DNA from: Lumbricus terrestris
Lineage: Eukaryota > Annelida > Clitellata > Crassiclitellata > Lumbricidae
NCBI GenBank assembly: GCA_949752735.1
Contig: OX457038.1
Coordinates: 20,980,548-21,044,547 of the forward strand
DNA: 64,000 bases
Reading direction: 5' to 3'
Positions 1-10,648 of this stretch are shown piece after piece. A program made the position numbers and the translations under genes. Numbering within the stretch: position 1 is the stretch's first letter; every line of letters starts with the position of its first letter. The notes beneath the pieces are model-generated. The model made no database searches. It had not been told where the DNA came from and saw nothing but the letters and a program-made list of their open reading frames with translations.

Positions 1-43
1 ACTGCACGACCTTTTTTAGTCATATGATACTACTTTTTTTTCT

Positions 44-235
44 CTATCGCCTTTTCCTGCTGCATTGATTGAAAGCTTGAAACGTGATCGGGGTGGGGGC
101 ACGTCCTGTGGAAATCTCTGAATGTGGGCATGGCCGGATTGGCCCCTGGATCCACCCCTGCACACTGCAAACCTGAGAAATTGACCTTTGGAAATCTCTG
201 TGAATATTTACCCAAGTTAGAAATATCCTGCTATG
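44..235 (-). repeat. Dispersed repeat family A, fragment
   Basis: Read on the minus strand, this stretch has a tract like 'cacagagatttccaaaggtcaatttctcag' followed by a 'gtggatccaggggcc' block. Similar 'cagaggtttctaaatgtaaatttctcag' tracts occur near 16085-16330 and 51943-52215. I infer three decayed copies of one old mobile element. No coding capacity is visible and the ends are not defined. Confidence 0.4.
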
Positions 236-544
236 AATTTTCATAATCCTACCGTCCTACGCTAAATTGCTGTCTTTTGTCTTCTGCGCACACTTCTGCG
301 CACGCACATGTTTGCGATGCTTTATGTAGCATCTTAAGTTTTGCTTGCCATTATGTTGGAAGATGAATTGTTTACATATAAAAGGCCTCTGTGTTTTGAA
401 TATCATAACAATGTTATGATATTCCAAATCCACTTCTAAAAAGCAATATTGCAAGATTGAGTTAATATTCTAAACTAAGGACCTTCACTTCAAAGCTAAG
501 GTAATTCAATCTATCCAAGCCTGATTAGCAGTAACCCATATTCT

Positions 545-621
545 AATCTATCGACGAAAATTCTTGAGATGTCGCAGTCAAAAAAGCTGTTCGCCATTTA
601 CGAGGACATGGTTGATCGAAT
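545..621 (+). pseudogene. Inverted 77-bp exact copy of part of the TRIM-NHL coding exon
   Basis: Bases 545-621 on the plus strand match the reverse complement of 5470-5546, inside the TRIM-NHL gene on the minus strand, with no mismatch that I can see. Both sides diverge at once. The segment would encode the coiled-coil-end stretch LEMSQSKKLFAIYEDMVDRI. There is no start codon context, no continuing reading frame and no other part of the gene next to it, so it is a gene fragment and not a second gene. It lies 3.8 kb beyond the gene's stop codon, in opposite orientation. Confidence 0.9.
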
Positions 622-730
622 TAAACAGTTAATAGACTCTAAAAGAAAATCTAATTTAAGAACTCTTGATCTACAGGCTTTGCCCTAAATACTTAATCGA
701 ACTTGACTGAATTTATTAGATAAATACACA

Positions 731-880
731 TGTACAGGGTGGGCAAAAGATAATCCCTCCGGGTTTTCGCCAATATCGTGGCCAGATGTAAGAATTTTTT
801 ACTCAAGCTTTCCAGACTTAAAGGCAATTTACACTTAGCCTACATAAAACAGACAAATTTCACCAAAATGTCTATTGAAG
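731..880 (+). repeat. Mariner-like terminal repeat fragment
   Basis: It starts 'tacagggtgggcaaaaga' and continues 'gttttcgccaatatcgtggcc...taagaa...ggcaattt'. This follows the same order of words as the left end of the element at 54803 (tacagggtgcgccaaa, gttttttgccaatatcttgacc, agacaatt). It is a solo, diverged terminus. No opposite end or transposase is visible nearby. Confidence 0.5.
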
Positions 881-2513
881 AATGAGCTGAAGCCGATCGA
901 TCGCTATCGAAACTCGTTTTACGTGTATATTTATACCTTCAATTTTGATTCTAATACTCTATAGTCTATACAATTCGCCTTTTATAAGTACTGCTTCGTT
1001 GCACTCTCGTTATAAGACACATAGACGTAAAATTTCATGCTCTAGCAAACTGTGATATAAAGCCTTTCGATCATAGAACTTCTAACAATGATAGGTATAT
1101 CGATCGATGCTATTCACACTGGAAATATTAATATATGTACTTTATTAATCATACTTTCACACAGATGGTTTTCCTGTATCTTTAACCTGCTACTGAAGCG
1201 CGATTTAAATAGAAGATAATGTAATGCTATACAGCGTATTCTAATGGCAATACTTGCTACACAAGTGTTCTGTTACATTACCTTTTCTCGTGCTGTAATC
1301 TTTACTTTTTTGTGGTTTGTTTACATTTCTAGTCGGCTTTGGTGAAAGTTGGTGACGCTGAAACAACACACAAACTGTGTCATCACACACAAGTCCACTG
1401 TGTCCAGATAAATAATTGAGTATAGCACCTGAATTGAGCATGGCTTTGATGATAATTATGATGATGGCGTTGGACAAATTATCCTTTCATTTTCCACATC
1501 AGATTCTGCCTCTATATAGCTGATCGCATCGCGACCCAGTGAATATTTCGTACATTTACTTACATTCCGTAGGCTATTCGCTGCATTTCAGCAACACCCA
1601 ACAACGGATGACAACCAACAGACACAAGGAAGGACTCACCCCTTCAAGGGACTTCTGCGTTATAGGGATGACTCTCATGGCTTGAAAGAAATATTAAAAG
1701 TTTTGCACATGTGGTGAATCTCAGCACCGTAAACATTTTATTTAAGACAGATGGTGTGTGGCTATTTGTGGACTCGATTAGAACATTGAATTGTAGAGGA
1801 AAGAAAGTAGGCCTATAATGAGCTCCGAAATTTCATGCGATAAGACTTACATGTTGAGGACAAAACAACCAGAGAGAAAAGTGCCTATAAGGTTAAACGC
1901 ACAAATGCTTTTACAGAACGTGCAGCCTATCAACATAGAGAAACTCGTGCTCCAGGTGTAGGCCTACTTTATCAACAGAGAGAGTGCATTCAGTTACAAA
2001 CTTTACCACAGGGACATTGACATTTGAATTGAATTGACAATTTTGTATGAACAACGTTCAAAAACGTCTCTCATATTAATTTAAAAAGTTAGGTCTTGAT
2101 TAGTCCATTTGTTCATGTTCAAAGTGTTTATTTATAGTGTATCTCTTTGTCTTTTAAGTTAAAAAAATTGCTCGCATTTGATTTGTGTTATTTGTGTTGA
2201 TTCATTTCGATTATTTTAATGCTGATCTCAGAGTATTTTCTAAGCTATTCTGATTCTAATTCGTCAAGTATTGTAAATGTAAATTTACACGACATTTATA
2301 TAATGACTGTGTGTGCCTTCGACCCTGTTCATTTGCCAATGAATCGATCTGGTGAGATCCTTCATCACCAAATAAATGTAGATAGCTGCCATTGAATAAG
2401 CGAGACACCATCGAAGAACCCCACGGTTAGAAATTCGAGTCTCTGAAATAAGTCAACATCGGGAAGTGAGCTGCGATCCAAACATTCTATCTAACACAGA
2501 CGAGTATGCACGG
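881..2513. other. No gene recognised
   Basis: AT-rich sequence with only short chance reading frames. It includes two TAGGCCTA octamers (about 1808 and 1963). I see no promoter, RNA gene or recognisable element end. Confidence 0.5.
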
Positions 2514-3240
2514 AACGCAGTCCATGCTCTAATCCAGCGTTCCCTAAACGCAGTCCATGCTCTAATCCAGCGTTCCCTAAACGCAGTCCATGCTCTAATC
2601 CAGCGTTCCCTAAACGCAGTCCATGCTCTAATCCAGCGTTCCCTAAACGCAGTCCATGCTCTAATCCAGCGTTCCCTAAACGCAGTCCATGCTCTAATCC
2701 AGCGTTCCCTAAACGCAGTCCATGCTCTAATCCAGCGTTCCCTAAACGCAGTCCATGCTCTAATCCAGCGTTCCCTAAACGCAGTCCATGCTCTAATCCA
2801 GCGTTCCTTAAACGCAGTCCATGCTCTAATCCAGCGTTCCCTAAACGCAGTCCATGCTCTAATCCAGCGTTCCCTAAACGCAGTCCATGCTCTAATCCAG
2901 CGTTCCCTAAACGCAGTCCATGCTCTAATCCAGCGTTCCCTAAACGCAGTCCATGCTCTAATCCAGCGTTCCCTAAACGCAGTCCATGCTCTAATCCAGC
3001 GTTCCCTAAACGCAGTCCATGCTCTAATCCAGCGTTCCCTAAACGCAGTCCATGCTCTAATCCAGCGTTCCCTAAACGCAGTCCATGCTCTAATCCAGCG
3101 TTCCCTAAACGCAGTCCATGCTCTAATCCAGCGTTCCCTAAACGCAGTCCATGCTCTAATCCAGCGTTCCCTAAACGCAGTCCATGCTCTAATCCAGCGT
3201 TCCCTAAACGCAGTCCATGCTCTAATCCAGCGTTCCCTAA
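2514..3240. repeat. 33-bp minisatellite, about 22 copies
   Basis: The unit is 33 bp (aacgcagtccatgctctaat plus ccagcgttcccta) in head-to-tail copies that are nearly identical; one copy near 2808 has a single change (ttcctta). The unit has AACGC at one end and GCGTT at the other, so each monomer can fold on itself. Because 33 is a multiple of three and the unit has no stop in one frame on each strand, long periodic reading frames exist on both strands (11-residue repeats). I treat these as by-products, not genes. Confidence 0.95.
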
Positions 3241-4110
3241 GTCTGTACCGTGGAAGTCTAGGATAATATGAGCAGAAAGTAAAAAGATCCATGGGAAAAG
3301 GGAAAATTGGATAAAGGCGTTGCTTAATAGGTTTTTAAATTATAAATCGGACTCTGTTGTGGGCGACAATTTCAACGCAACCTCTAATCTAATTTTCATG
3401 GATTAAATTGTATGCATACCCTGATCACAGTGTAGGCCATGCAGCATATAAAGTCTTACAATTAAGGAAAGCAGTGAAACAGATTGAGGGATGGGGGTTG
3501 TCAACAAATATTTGGGTGAGAGAAGTTGTCATCGAAAAAACTGTGAATCACTGTTCGAACCAATCTGGGACGTGATTTACCTTGCGATGTGCTTTAACTC
3601 AACAAGTCACCAGATGTCCTGCTATGATAAGAGAAACTACTAAACCGACGTTTTAACTGTTCGCTCATGTTTATAATTTGCGTCTGCATGCCTGTCCTGT
3701 GCCTGTACTATTTTATCGTATATGAAGAACAAAAACACCAATTCCTTAAGTATAGTACATATATAAGAATGTAGGATACAAGTCTTCAGTTACATTACCA
3801 GAAGACTTACCTCAGACACAGCCATGGATAAGATATGAGAAGGTTACTCTTTAATTGACCAATAATATTATTGATAATCGCATAATGGTGTACAGACATA
3901 GTAATAAACATACATAGCCCATATAATTATTCAAAATTGCAACTTTTTAAATACGCATATCCTACATCTCAAATCTTCTTATCTATCATCCAAATGTTGA
4001 AAGTGAAGTGTCAAGCAATTATAGAGTAGCGGCGGTATCCTATGTCTTCTTATAGCCTATAGGCTACAGCATCAGATCATAGAATACAGCCCCGAGCGGC
4101 ATCATTACAA
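3241..4110. other. No gene recognised; 3' flank of the TRIM gene
   Basis: AT-rich sequence between the minisatellite and the TRIM gene's probable polyadenylation site. Only short chance frames are present. Nothing recognisable. Confidence 0.5.
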
Positions 4111-4124
4111 TTTATTTATTTATT
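4111..4124 (-). terminator. Polyadenylation signal cluster of the TRIM gene
   Basis: The plus strand reads tttatttatttatt, giving overlapping AATAAA hexamers on the minus strand about 270 bases after the TRIM stop codon. Position and strand fit cleavage and polyadenylation of that transcript. The downstream GU-rich element was not assessed. Confidence 0.5.
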
Positions 4125-4391
4125 ATAATCTTATCCTTCATTCCTTTTTTTGTTTCCCATAGGCTACAAAAAGCAAGTTAGCCCTATATTGAGACGATAT
4201 GGGATAGGCGCATCATATGAATGAGAATATTTTCATTGGGCCTAACAGGTATCGCTATACCTGTATAATTATGTATCACAGACAGCATGCTATAGTTGAC
4301 CTCCTTTCCTATATACAGAAGATCGTCGACGGTCGATTAAAAGAGAAGGGTCATGGGGTCATGAGGATGATGAGGTCAAGGGGTTAAGGGG

Positions 4392-6812
4392 TCATTCGTA
4401 CATGGTAAAGACCTTGATTGCAAACATGTTATTTGGATTCCATTCGGTGACGGCTAGCAGACCCCTGCGACTGCACTGAACTGCTTCCGGGTACTTGACG
4501 GAATCCTCTTCGTTCAACAGGTTCCTCATGTATTTGCCCATCGAGTCGAACATGCAGACCCGGCAGCAATCGTCTGCCACCAACATGTTTCCGTTCAGAT
4601 CGACTGCAATTCCTCGCGGTCCCTTCAAGGTCTTCCTCTTGACCTTGCGGTCACTTGGAAGGTCGACGGATGGGCGGCGCATGGCATCCGTCGTGTAGAA
4701 GAGGAATTTTCCCGATGGATCGAAGACCTTGATGGCGTTGTTTCCGCTGTCAGACACCAGGATGTTATCTCGAGCGTCGACGGTCACGTGGTATGGATTG
4801 CGGAAGTGGAAATGCTGAGATCCGGTTGATCCAAAGATTTTCAATCGCTTTCCGTCCGTCTGGTAGATGCTGACCGTGTCGTTGAATGCGTCCGTTACGA
4901 TCAGCTGACCGCGGCTGTTGACCGCTATTCCGTACGGCCAACCAAACTGTCCTTTGCCGATGTCAGCCACAGTGTGACCAGACGGAGTCATGATCTTCAC
5001 GCGCTTACCTCTGCAGTCCGTCACCGCAATATTTCCTTCACGGGTGATTGCCACTCCTAGCGGCCTGATCTGACCTTGTGCAAGCACCGCGATGCTCCTG
5101 CCAGTCGCATCGAACACCTGAAGCTTATTGTTGCGTTCATTAACACTGTCGTACTCAGCCACGATGACTGTGTCATCGGCGAGGAAAGTGACGTCACATG
5201 GATTCCACATTTCACCGACGTCACTTCGCTGCTTCTCGATCTTCCAGATGAGCTTTGGTCTGGTCAGCATCGACAGCGGATTTCCATCGGCCCCCAGCAA
5301 CCCTGACGGAAACCCTGTCTTGCTGCTACGTCCACTGTTATTGGCGCTGTCCATTAGATTCGGTGTTGAATCGGTGGCACTCCTCGCCATCTGTCGAGTC
5401 AGCTCAACCTCTGCGCGTTCAGTCAGCTCCTCGAGAAGGCGTTTCACCTCGACGTCTAGAACAGTCTTTATTCGATCAACCATGTCCTCGTAAATGGCGA
5501 ACAGCTTTTTTGACTGCGACATCTCAAGAATTTTCGTCGATAGATTGAACAGCTTCCGGTGTCTCTGTACTTGAGTGACAATCGCCTCCAGTTGACCATC
5601 CCTCTTCTTCCTCCTCCTCGTCGTCCTTGGACTCCGATCCTCCAACAGTTTCCCAATGACATCCATCGGATTGATTTCATTCTGTCGCAAACGACTTCCC
5701 TGCAGCGAGTTTTTCTTCTTTCCATTCGTGATCCACTGCTTTGGAAGCAGCTGCGGCGTCGATGATTTCCCACCGAAAGAACCACTGACCGTTTGCTGCT
5801 GGGGAACCGTTAGTAAAGCTTTGCATTCACCTCCCAGACTTTCTGTTCCCTTGACGACCTGCTTCTCATCGCCACAGTTGCCTCCTCGGGGCTTTGCAAT
5901 GATGCTAGCGACGATGTCGTGGAATGAGTAGGATGGGTGGCTCCTACTCCGCACCATCCCCCCATTCAGGGAGGACGTATCGCTAACGACAGTCAGGTAA
6001 TTGGCTGAAGCCAATGATGGATTCCTAGGGTCAGTTCGAGGCCCTGGGTCCGTGGCCAGTTGAACTTCGGATTCGTAGAGAGCTTCGAGCGTCTTGATTG
6101 CTGCCTCTAGTTTGTCAAGCCGAGGTCCGAAGTCGTTGAGTAGGGTCTTGAGGTGATCCCTTCGCATTGTCAACGCATCTCTCAGCTTCGTCGTGTTGTG
6201 CTTAGCATGGTCGTGTAGGATGCAGACGACGCAGACAGGCAGGTTGCATTCGATGCAGAAGTAGAGACTCGTCATTTTGCTGTGGATGTCGCAGTACAAG
6301 TCGAGCGTCTCCTTATTCGAGACGTGTATAACGAAATGTCCTTTGAAGAGCGGCTGCTGGTCGTGCGCCAGGCGACATGTCTTGCAGAAGTTCATGACAC
6401 ACTTACTGCAGTAGAAGTCTGCCATCTCTTGTTTGAAGAGGAAGAAGCAGGGGTCACACCTCAGCAGAGCGTCACTGTTGCGTGACACCCTGCGCTGTCT
6501 CGGTTGATCTGGAACAATGCAGTCGGGGATGGAGACGGGCGCTGGACTTCCAACGGACATCGACGTCAGCTTGCGACACGTGGGGCACGACAGAGACGCG
6601 CCTGGCAGGGTCCCTGCTGCAGAGGGGTCGGTGGTGGTCGTACGGAAGAGGGCGTAGTAGGACTGGAGACATTGTTCGCAGAAGATGTGATTGCAATCAA
6701 GTATTCGTGGATTCGTGAATAGCTCAAGACAGATGAGGCAACTGAAGAGATTACGATATTCGGACAACTCTTGATAGGTCGTGAAGCTCGGACGACGAGC
6801 AGCCAAAGACAT
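4392..6812 (-). CDS. TRIM-NHL protein (RING, two B-boxes, coiled coil, six NHL repeats)
   Basis: An 806-residue protein in one uninterrupted coding exon. Order of domains: C3HC4 RING at about residues 23-82 (C25, C28, C40, H42, C45, C48, C76, C79); B-box-like zinc sites at about 115-165 and 170-210; a coiled coil to about 255; a long polar linker rich in Ser, Gly and basic residues; a second helical stretch near 400-470 (LEMSQSKKLFAIYEDMVDRI); then about 530-806 with six NHL repeats (RPLGVAI.., WPYGIAV.., NPYHVTV.., GPRGIAV..), enough for a six-bladed propeller. This is the TRIM2/TRIM3/TRIM71/Brat class; members are usually E3 ubiquitin ligases and/or RNA-binding regulators. No filamin domain is seen, which favours neither TRIM2/3 nor TRIM71 cleanly. 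The ATG at 6812 is chosen because an in-frame TAG lies 42 bases upstream (6854-6852). The zinc ligands and blades all look intact, so I expect a functional gene. Confidence 0.93.
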   Translation of the reverse strand: MSLAARRPSFTTYQELSEYRNLFSCLICLELFTNPRILDCNHIFCEQCLQSYYALFRTTTTDPSAAGTLPGASLSCPTCRKLTSMSVGSPAPVSIPDCIVPDQPRQRRVSRNSDALLRCDPCFFLFKQEMADFYCSKCVMNFCKTCRLAHDQQPLFKGHFVIHVSNKETLDLYCDIHSKMTSLYFCIECNLPVCVVCILHDHAKHNTTKLRDALTMRRDHLKTLLNDFGPRLDKLEAAIKTLEALYESEVQLATDPGPRTDPRNPSLASANYLTVVSDTSSLNGGMVRSRSHPSYSFHDIVASIIAKPRGGNCGDEKQVVKGTESLGGECKALLTVPQQQTVSGSFGGKSSTPQLLPKQWITNGKKKNSLQGSRLRQNEINPMDVIGKLLEDRSPRTTRRRKKRDGQLEAIVTQVQRHRKLFNLSTKILEMSQSKKLFAIYEDMVDRIKTVLDVEVKRLLEELTERAEVELTRQMARSATDSTPNLMDSANNSGRSSKTGFPSGLLGADGNPLSMLTRPKLIWKIEKQRSDVGEMWNPCDVTFLADDTVIVAEYDSVNERNNKLQVFDATGRSIAVLAQGQIRPLGVAITREGNIAVTDCRGKRVKIMTPSGHTVADIGKGQFGWPYGIAVNSRGQLIVTDAFNDTVSIYQTDGKRLKIFGSTGSQHFHFRNPYHVTVDARDNILVSDSGNNAIKVFDPSGKFLFYTTDAMRRPSVDLPSDRKVKRKTLKGPRGIAVDLNGNMLVADDCCRVCMFDSMGKYMRNLLNEEDSVKYPEAVQCSRRGLLAVTEWNPNNMFAIKVFTMYE

Positions 6813-6881
6813 CTCGTCGCCCAAGATGACGAATAGATGGACGGCTCTGTTCTATCTCGAAGATGACCAATTATAGCAACT
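6813..6881 (-). promoter_or_regulatory. 5'UTR of the TRIM gene with a splice acceptor
   Basis: Reading the minus strand towards the gene, a pyrimidine run (cttctttgtgtttttttcag) ends in AG at 6881-6880, 68 bases before the ATG. This is a strong splice acceptor, so the single coding exon is probably preceded by at least one 5'UTR exon further upstream. The donor was not located. An in-frame stop (6854-6852) confirms the segment is untranslated in the main frame. Confidence 0.55.
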
Positions 6882-7668
6882 GAAAAAAACACAAAGAAGC
6901 GGGTAAATGAACAATCAACAGAAATAGGGCCTACCATGTCTATACTTCACCTTGGTCTCTCACATTGCGACAATCAGTCGTTTCTGATCACTGCGAACTT
7001 TAACCGACGTTTTATAAGTAGGCTATGCAAACATAGAATATATCATATATCCAGAGATGCATCATCATATGTAACTATGCCGTCGACAGCATAAATTGCG
7101 CAAAACAGACAGTCGTTCTCTATGCATTGACAATAATATTGGTGATTAGAGTTTACGTGACAACTTGCATGAGTTTACCGCAAGACGTCGGAATAAAGAG
7201 TTTGTGCAGCTGGTACTAAGAAGCTGCTCTAGCTTTAAGACTTGAGATGACAACCACAGGTGGATGGTCTCTCTATCCAAGTGAATCTTCTCCTTATCCA
7301 TTCATCTGTCTTGGTCTAAGTAGGCTGTCTCTATCCCAGTGAACTGTTGGGCTATCTTCTATCCCTTTGATTTTATGTCAATTAAAGAGAGCTGTTTCTC
7401 GTTGAACTGAGAATTACAGTTTGTTCATGCATGTGCAAAGTTAAATCAGTGGCTGCTGCCTGTTGAGCTTTCGCTCACTGGATACAAACATCACGGAATT
7501 TTAAACAAAACTGTCCTAACTATTTGAGTGGCATTTCATTGTGATATAATTCGCATGACCATCAATGAAAGACTATAGATGCCTTTTCATATCTCTATAA
7601 ATTGAAGAACATTCTGGAAATTGTAGAAATTCGCGAACATTTTTAGAGGAATTACTTTTCTGGGTTGG

Positions 7669-7731
7669 GGTAATTGTCCGGGAAAATATTTCGGGGAGGA
7701 ATATTTCCATGGGAAATGTTAGTTTCCCGCT
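7669..7731 (-). repeat. Dispersed repeat B, copy 1
   Basis: The sequence 'ggaaaatatttcggggagga...tttcccgcta' is the reverse complement, with a few changes, of 16887-16944 ('tagcgggaaacgaacatttc...'). It is an interspersed repeat in opposite orientation. The family is unknown. Confidence 0.7.
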
Positions 7732-7924
7732 AAGTACAGCGTATTGTCCCTTCGATTGTCTTTGACGAAAACCTTACCTTTACAACACGGAGAGTCATCA
7801 ATGACAACTTCCCATCCTTCCTACCCATCCTTTTATCTCCACTTTCGTACCGCCCCTTCCCGTCTCGCACGATAATGATGCTAATTTATGCCCCTCTGCT
7901 TGGAATGGCCTTCCCCAATTCTGC

Positions 7925-7993
7925 GGGTTAAACCACGACCGTCTGAGGTCTGAGTTAATATAGTGGTGAATTTAGACGACCGTGGTTAAACTC
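7925..7993. repeat. Short hairpin MITE-like repeat
   Basis: The arms 'gggttaaaccacgaccgtct' and 'agacgaccgtggttaaact' are imperfect reverse complements around a central 'gttaatatagtggtgaa'. The whole 69-bp segment folds into one hairpin. I could not identify a convincing target-site duplication. Confidence 0.45.
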
Positions 7994-8395
7994 CTCTTCC
8001 TATAATTATACCCCTTGGTCAAAGGCATTTTTCTTTCCCAGGGTTGTTGCACTGAGAGCCTATAATTTTCATGCTTAGCTTGGCGAAAGATGACGTCAAA
8101 ATGACGTCGAAAGCAACGGGCCGTTATTAAAAAACGATTAAAACTTGGCGTCGTGATTGCAGAGATAGCGTAATTAACTCATCGAAATCTAAAATGTCCA
8201 GATCTCGGGATTTAAAGTGAATAAATCGCTGAAAATAGCTCCACTGGATGGTCCTGGTCATGAAGCGTATGTCTATATACAATGTTTCAGGTCAGTAGCT
8301 GCAAAACTGTGGGCGTGCATTCTGGACAAATATAGATAGTATCTAATAGATACGTACCGGTATACATACATAAATATTACATATCCACATCCTTA

Positions 8396-8437
<42 letters not shown>

Positions 8438-9469
8438 TCCATTATGTGGCCGATAGAACCTACAGATCAGTCATAGTTATGGAGACTGCTGTTGATGGAC
8501 CAGTCATGGTCTTCAGATCCACATTTCGTTGACCAGTTACGTGGCCTTCAGGACTACTTGACAGGTAGCATATGAAACTTTATACCTGAATCATCACTCC
8601 GATACCATTCATGAGAAGACAAAGTTGTATACCAAGATCAATCCACACACCTTGGTTGTATGCTGTATCATATGTGACTATAGCGTTTCTATTGCTTGGG
8701 TAATCCGTTGTCGATATCCCATGCAGTCCTAATAAGACGTATATCAATCGATATGTTGCTAACCGAGTCAAATAACAGAAGATGTCAGCTTAATTTCGTG
8801 TAAGTCCGATGTAAGCAATATCTCCGTAGCGAAATGCAGAACATCGCAAATCCAAAACTGTTCATCAAAATATGTGCAATAGCCAACGACAGTCAATTAA
8901 CAGTCGCATTAGTCTCTGGCAACATATGAGTTTATGGAAATGAGTGTTTGTGTCGACTTCGAGCAAGGCCGCGCACCCGATCACACCTGTTGTCCAGGCT
9001 GCATAATTCAAGTCTTACCCCTTGCAGGCAATTGCTGAATCGCAGCCAGTATAGGCTAGTAGTTGCCCCATTTCTCCACGCTAGTCCAATTCACGCTACG
9101 CTGGCGAAGAAGGGTGACACAAATTGTGAAACATCCAATTTCTTTCCCCTCGATTACTGGACTGGACATTATGAATAATTATCACATTGACAGTCCTTTA
9201 TTTTGGTAGATACTTAAATTCGCAAATTAGATTTAGTGCAAAGCATGATATATAAAAGTTGAGCAGTGTTTCTAACTTCGCTGATTATCGCTGAGAGTTT
9301 GAAACATCCGGCTAGCAATAAATTGCGACCGCCGATCCTAACGCATTGACTACAAAATCGTAATAATTTATACGAAACATTTGTGAACATTTGGACCAAA
9401 ATCAAAACCAAACTGAAACATTGTACTCGCACTGATTGCTCCCTTTAACGTTTATTTTTTAAAGTTTAT

Positions 9470-9750
9470 TTTTGCCCGTCTCAATGTACCAAGTTGCGGT
9501 TTGTCGATCTGTTTATTCACGACAAACAGATTAGGCCCACGATAAGAGTCATGCATGGAATGATAGAGAGCCCAGCCAGTGAATTCTCTTCCAAAGCAGA
9601 TGACTGGCACGTCAGTGACGTCATTCAAAGTTTCTGATCCCCGAAGCGTCAAAGAAGAGGAGCGGAATCGAACCCAGTGCATTGTAGAGTATGACATGAA
9701 GTCGACAGTTGTCACGTGCGGACGCTGACAGCTGCAATCATCAAATGCTT
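9470..9750 (-). CDS. Possible exon encoding a beta/gamma-crystallin-like domain
   Basis: An open minus-strand segment reads SSSLTLRGSETLNDVTDV, then WALYHSMHDSYRGPNLFVV, then PQLGTLRRAK. The spacing of S-x-TL, LNDV-D, WxLY and YRGPN resembles the two Greek-key motifs of beta/gamma-crystallin domains (SLTLTG..LNDV.D...WVLYE...YRG). No ATG starts the frame, and splice sites and partner exons are not identified, so this is at best an internal exon or a relic. Similarity to the family is my reading of the motif and not a search result. Chance resemblance is possible. Confidence 0.35.
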
Positions 9751-9757
9751 TCAACAA

Positions 9758-10270
9758 CAGGGGTCAGAATTTTCGTGTCACCATTAATTGAACCACACCC
9801 TCAGGGTATGGGCAGTAGGCCTACTTATTTACGACCATTGGCTTAAGACCGCCTTTCAGGCAATAACTTTCTTCACGAACTCTTTCGTTTGGTAGCGACA
9901 GAGACGGGACACTGAATTGAGTCGGGCCTAAGAGAGAGGCATGTAAGAGTGTGCAGAGGGGTGACGAAGAGGGAGCGAGAGACACAGAATGAAGCACGTG
10001 ATGCTCGATTGACTCTTAGTAATACGATGGCCGCCATCTTGTTTACATAAAATGTCTCGCTGTCAAATGTACAGCAAGACATAATAGACATTCATCAAAC
10101 GTAAAGTATTTGAGAGTGGTAATTTTTTAAAAGTTCTATATGAATAATATTGTTGTCAAGCGCGTCAAAGTTACCGTTGACTTCTGACTAAGTTATTTGG
10201 CTCGTGTTGTCATTGAGGACTCTCCGTACTGTTGTAAAGGCAAGGTATTCGCCAATCGAAAGGACAATGC
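9758..10270. other. No gene recognised
   Basis: Only short chance reading frames. One TAGGCCTA lies at about 9815. Nothing else is supportable. Confidence 0.5.
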
Positions 10271-10506
10271 GTTGTACGCAGGCCCGGCCTTTGGGCAAGG
10301 CGAGCGAGGCAGCCGCCTTGGGCCCCGCGCTTCCAGGACCCCGCGCTGTTGGCTATAATTTTTTACTTTGTTAAAATTGATAATGGTTACGTCGCCTAAC
10401 AACTATGCTCATTGCTCGTAGTCAATATGCCACGTGAATGTGATAGGGTGATTTTGAAAGAATGAGGCCTGTAGGCCTAATTATCTCATTTCGCTTCAAT
10501 TTTCCA

Positions 10507-10648
10507 CGTAATCGTAATCGTAAACTCGAAATTTCTAAAGCGCCACTTGAAAGCCAAGCGCGGGGCACCAGCTTATTCACGAGCGCTGCGTTGAGTTAGA
10601 AGGGTTGTCCGTGAGAGTTGTCCGTGGTGGTCCGGGTCGAGTGACCAG
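10507..10648 (-). mobile_element. 3' end of an L2/CR1-like LINE, copy 1
   Basis: About 140 bp are over 90% similar by eye to 19803-19945. On the minus strand it ends in a (attacg)n-like tail, typical of LINEs with short-repeat 3' tails. Only the terminal untranslated part is present. It is nested in the 6.6-kb element. Confidence 0.7.

Larger units (their letters stand above)
6882..9451. other. No gene recognised; upstream region of the TRIM gene
   Basis: It contains the probable first intron and promoter of the TRIM gene, but no exon could be identified. A consensus TGACGTCA (CRE) occurs at 8091-8098 with a second half-match nine bases on. A TA microsatellite lies near 8398-8433. Two short repeats inside it are listed separately. 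Confidence 0.5.

Noticed and set aside
2514..3240. CRISPR-like array (regular direct repeats)
   Set aside because: There are no unique spacers; units are contiguous. The host is eukaryotic.
2453..3292. Long periodic reading frames on both strands
   Set aside because: They arise from a 33-bp minisatellite whose unit lacks stops; no start context or protein family.
8091..8110. CRE (TGACGTCA) as promoter of the TRIM gene
   Set aside because: A single consensus 1.3 kb upstream of the start codon, with no TSS evidence; expected by chance at some frequency.
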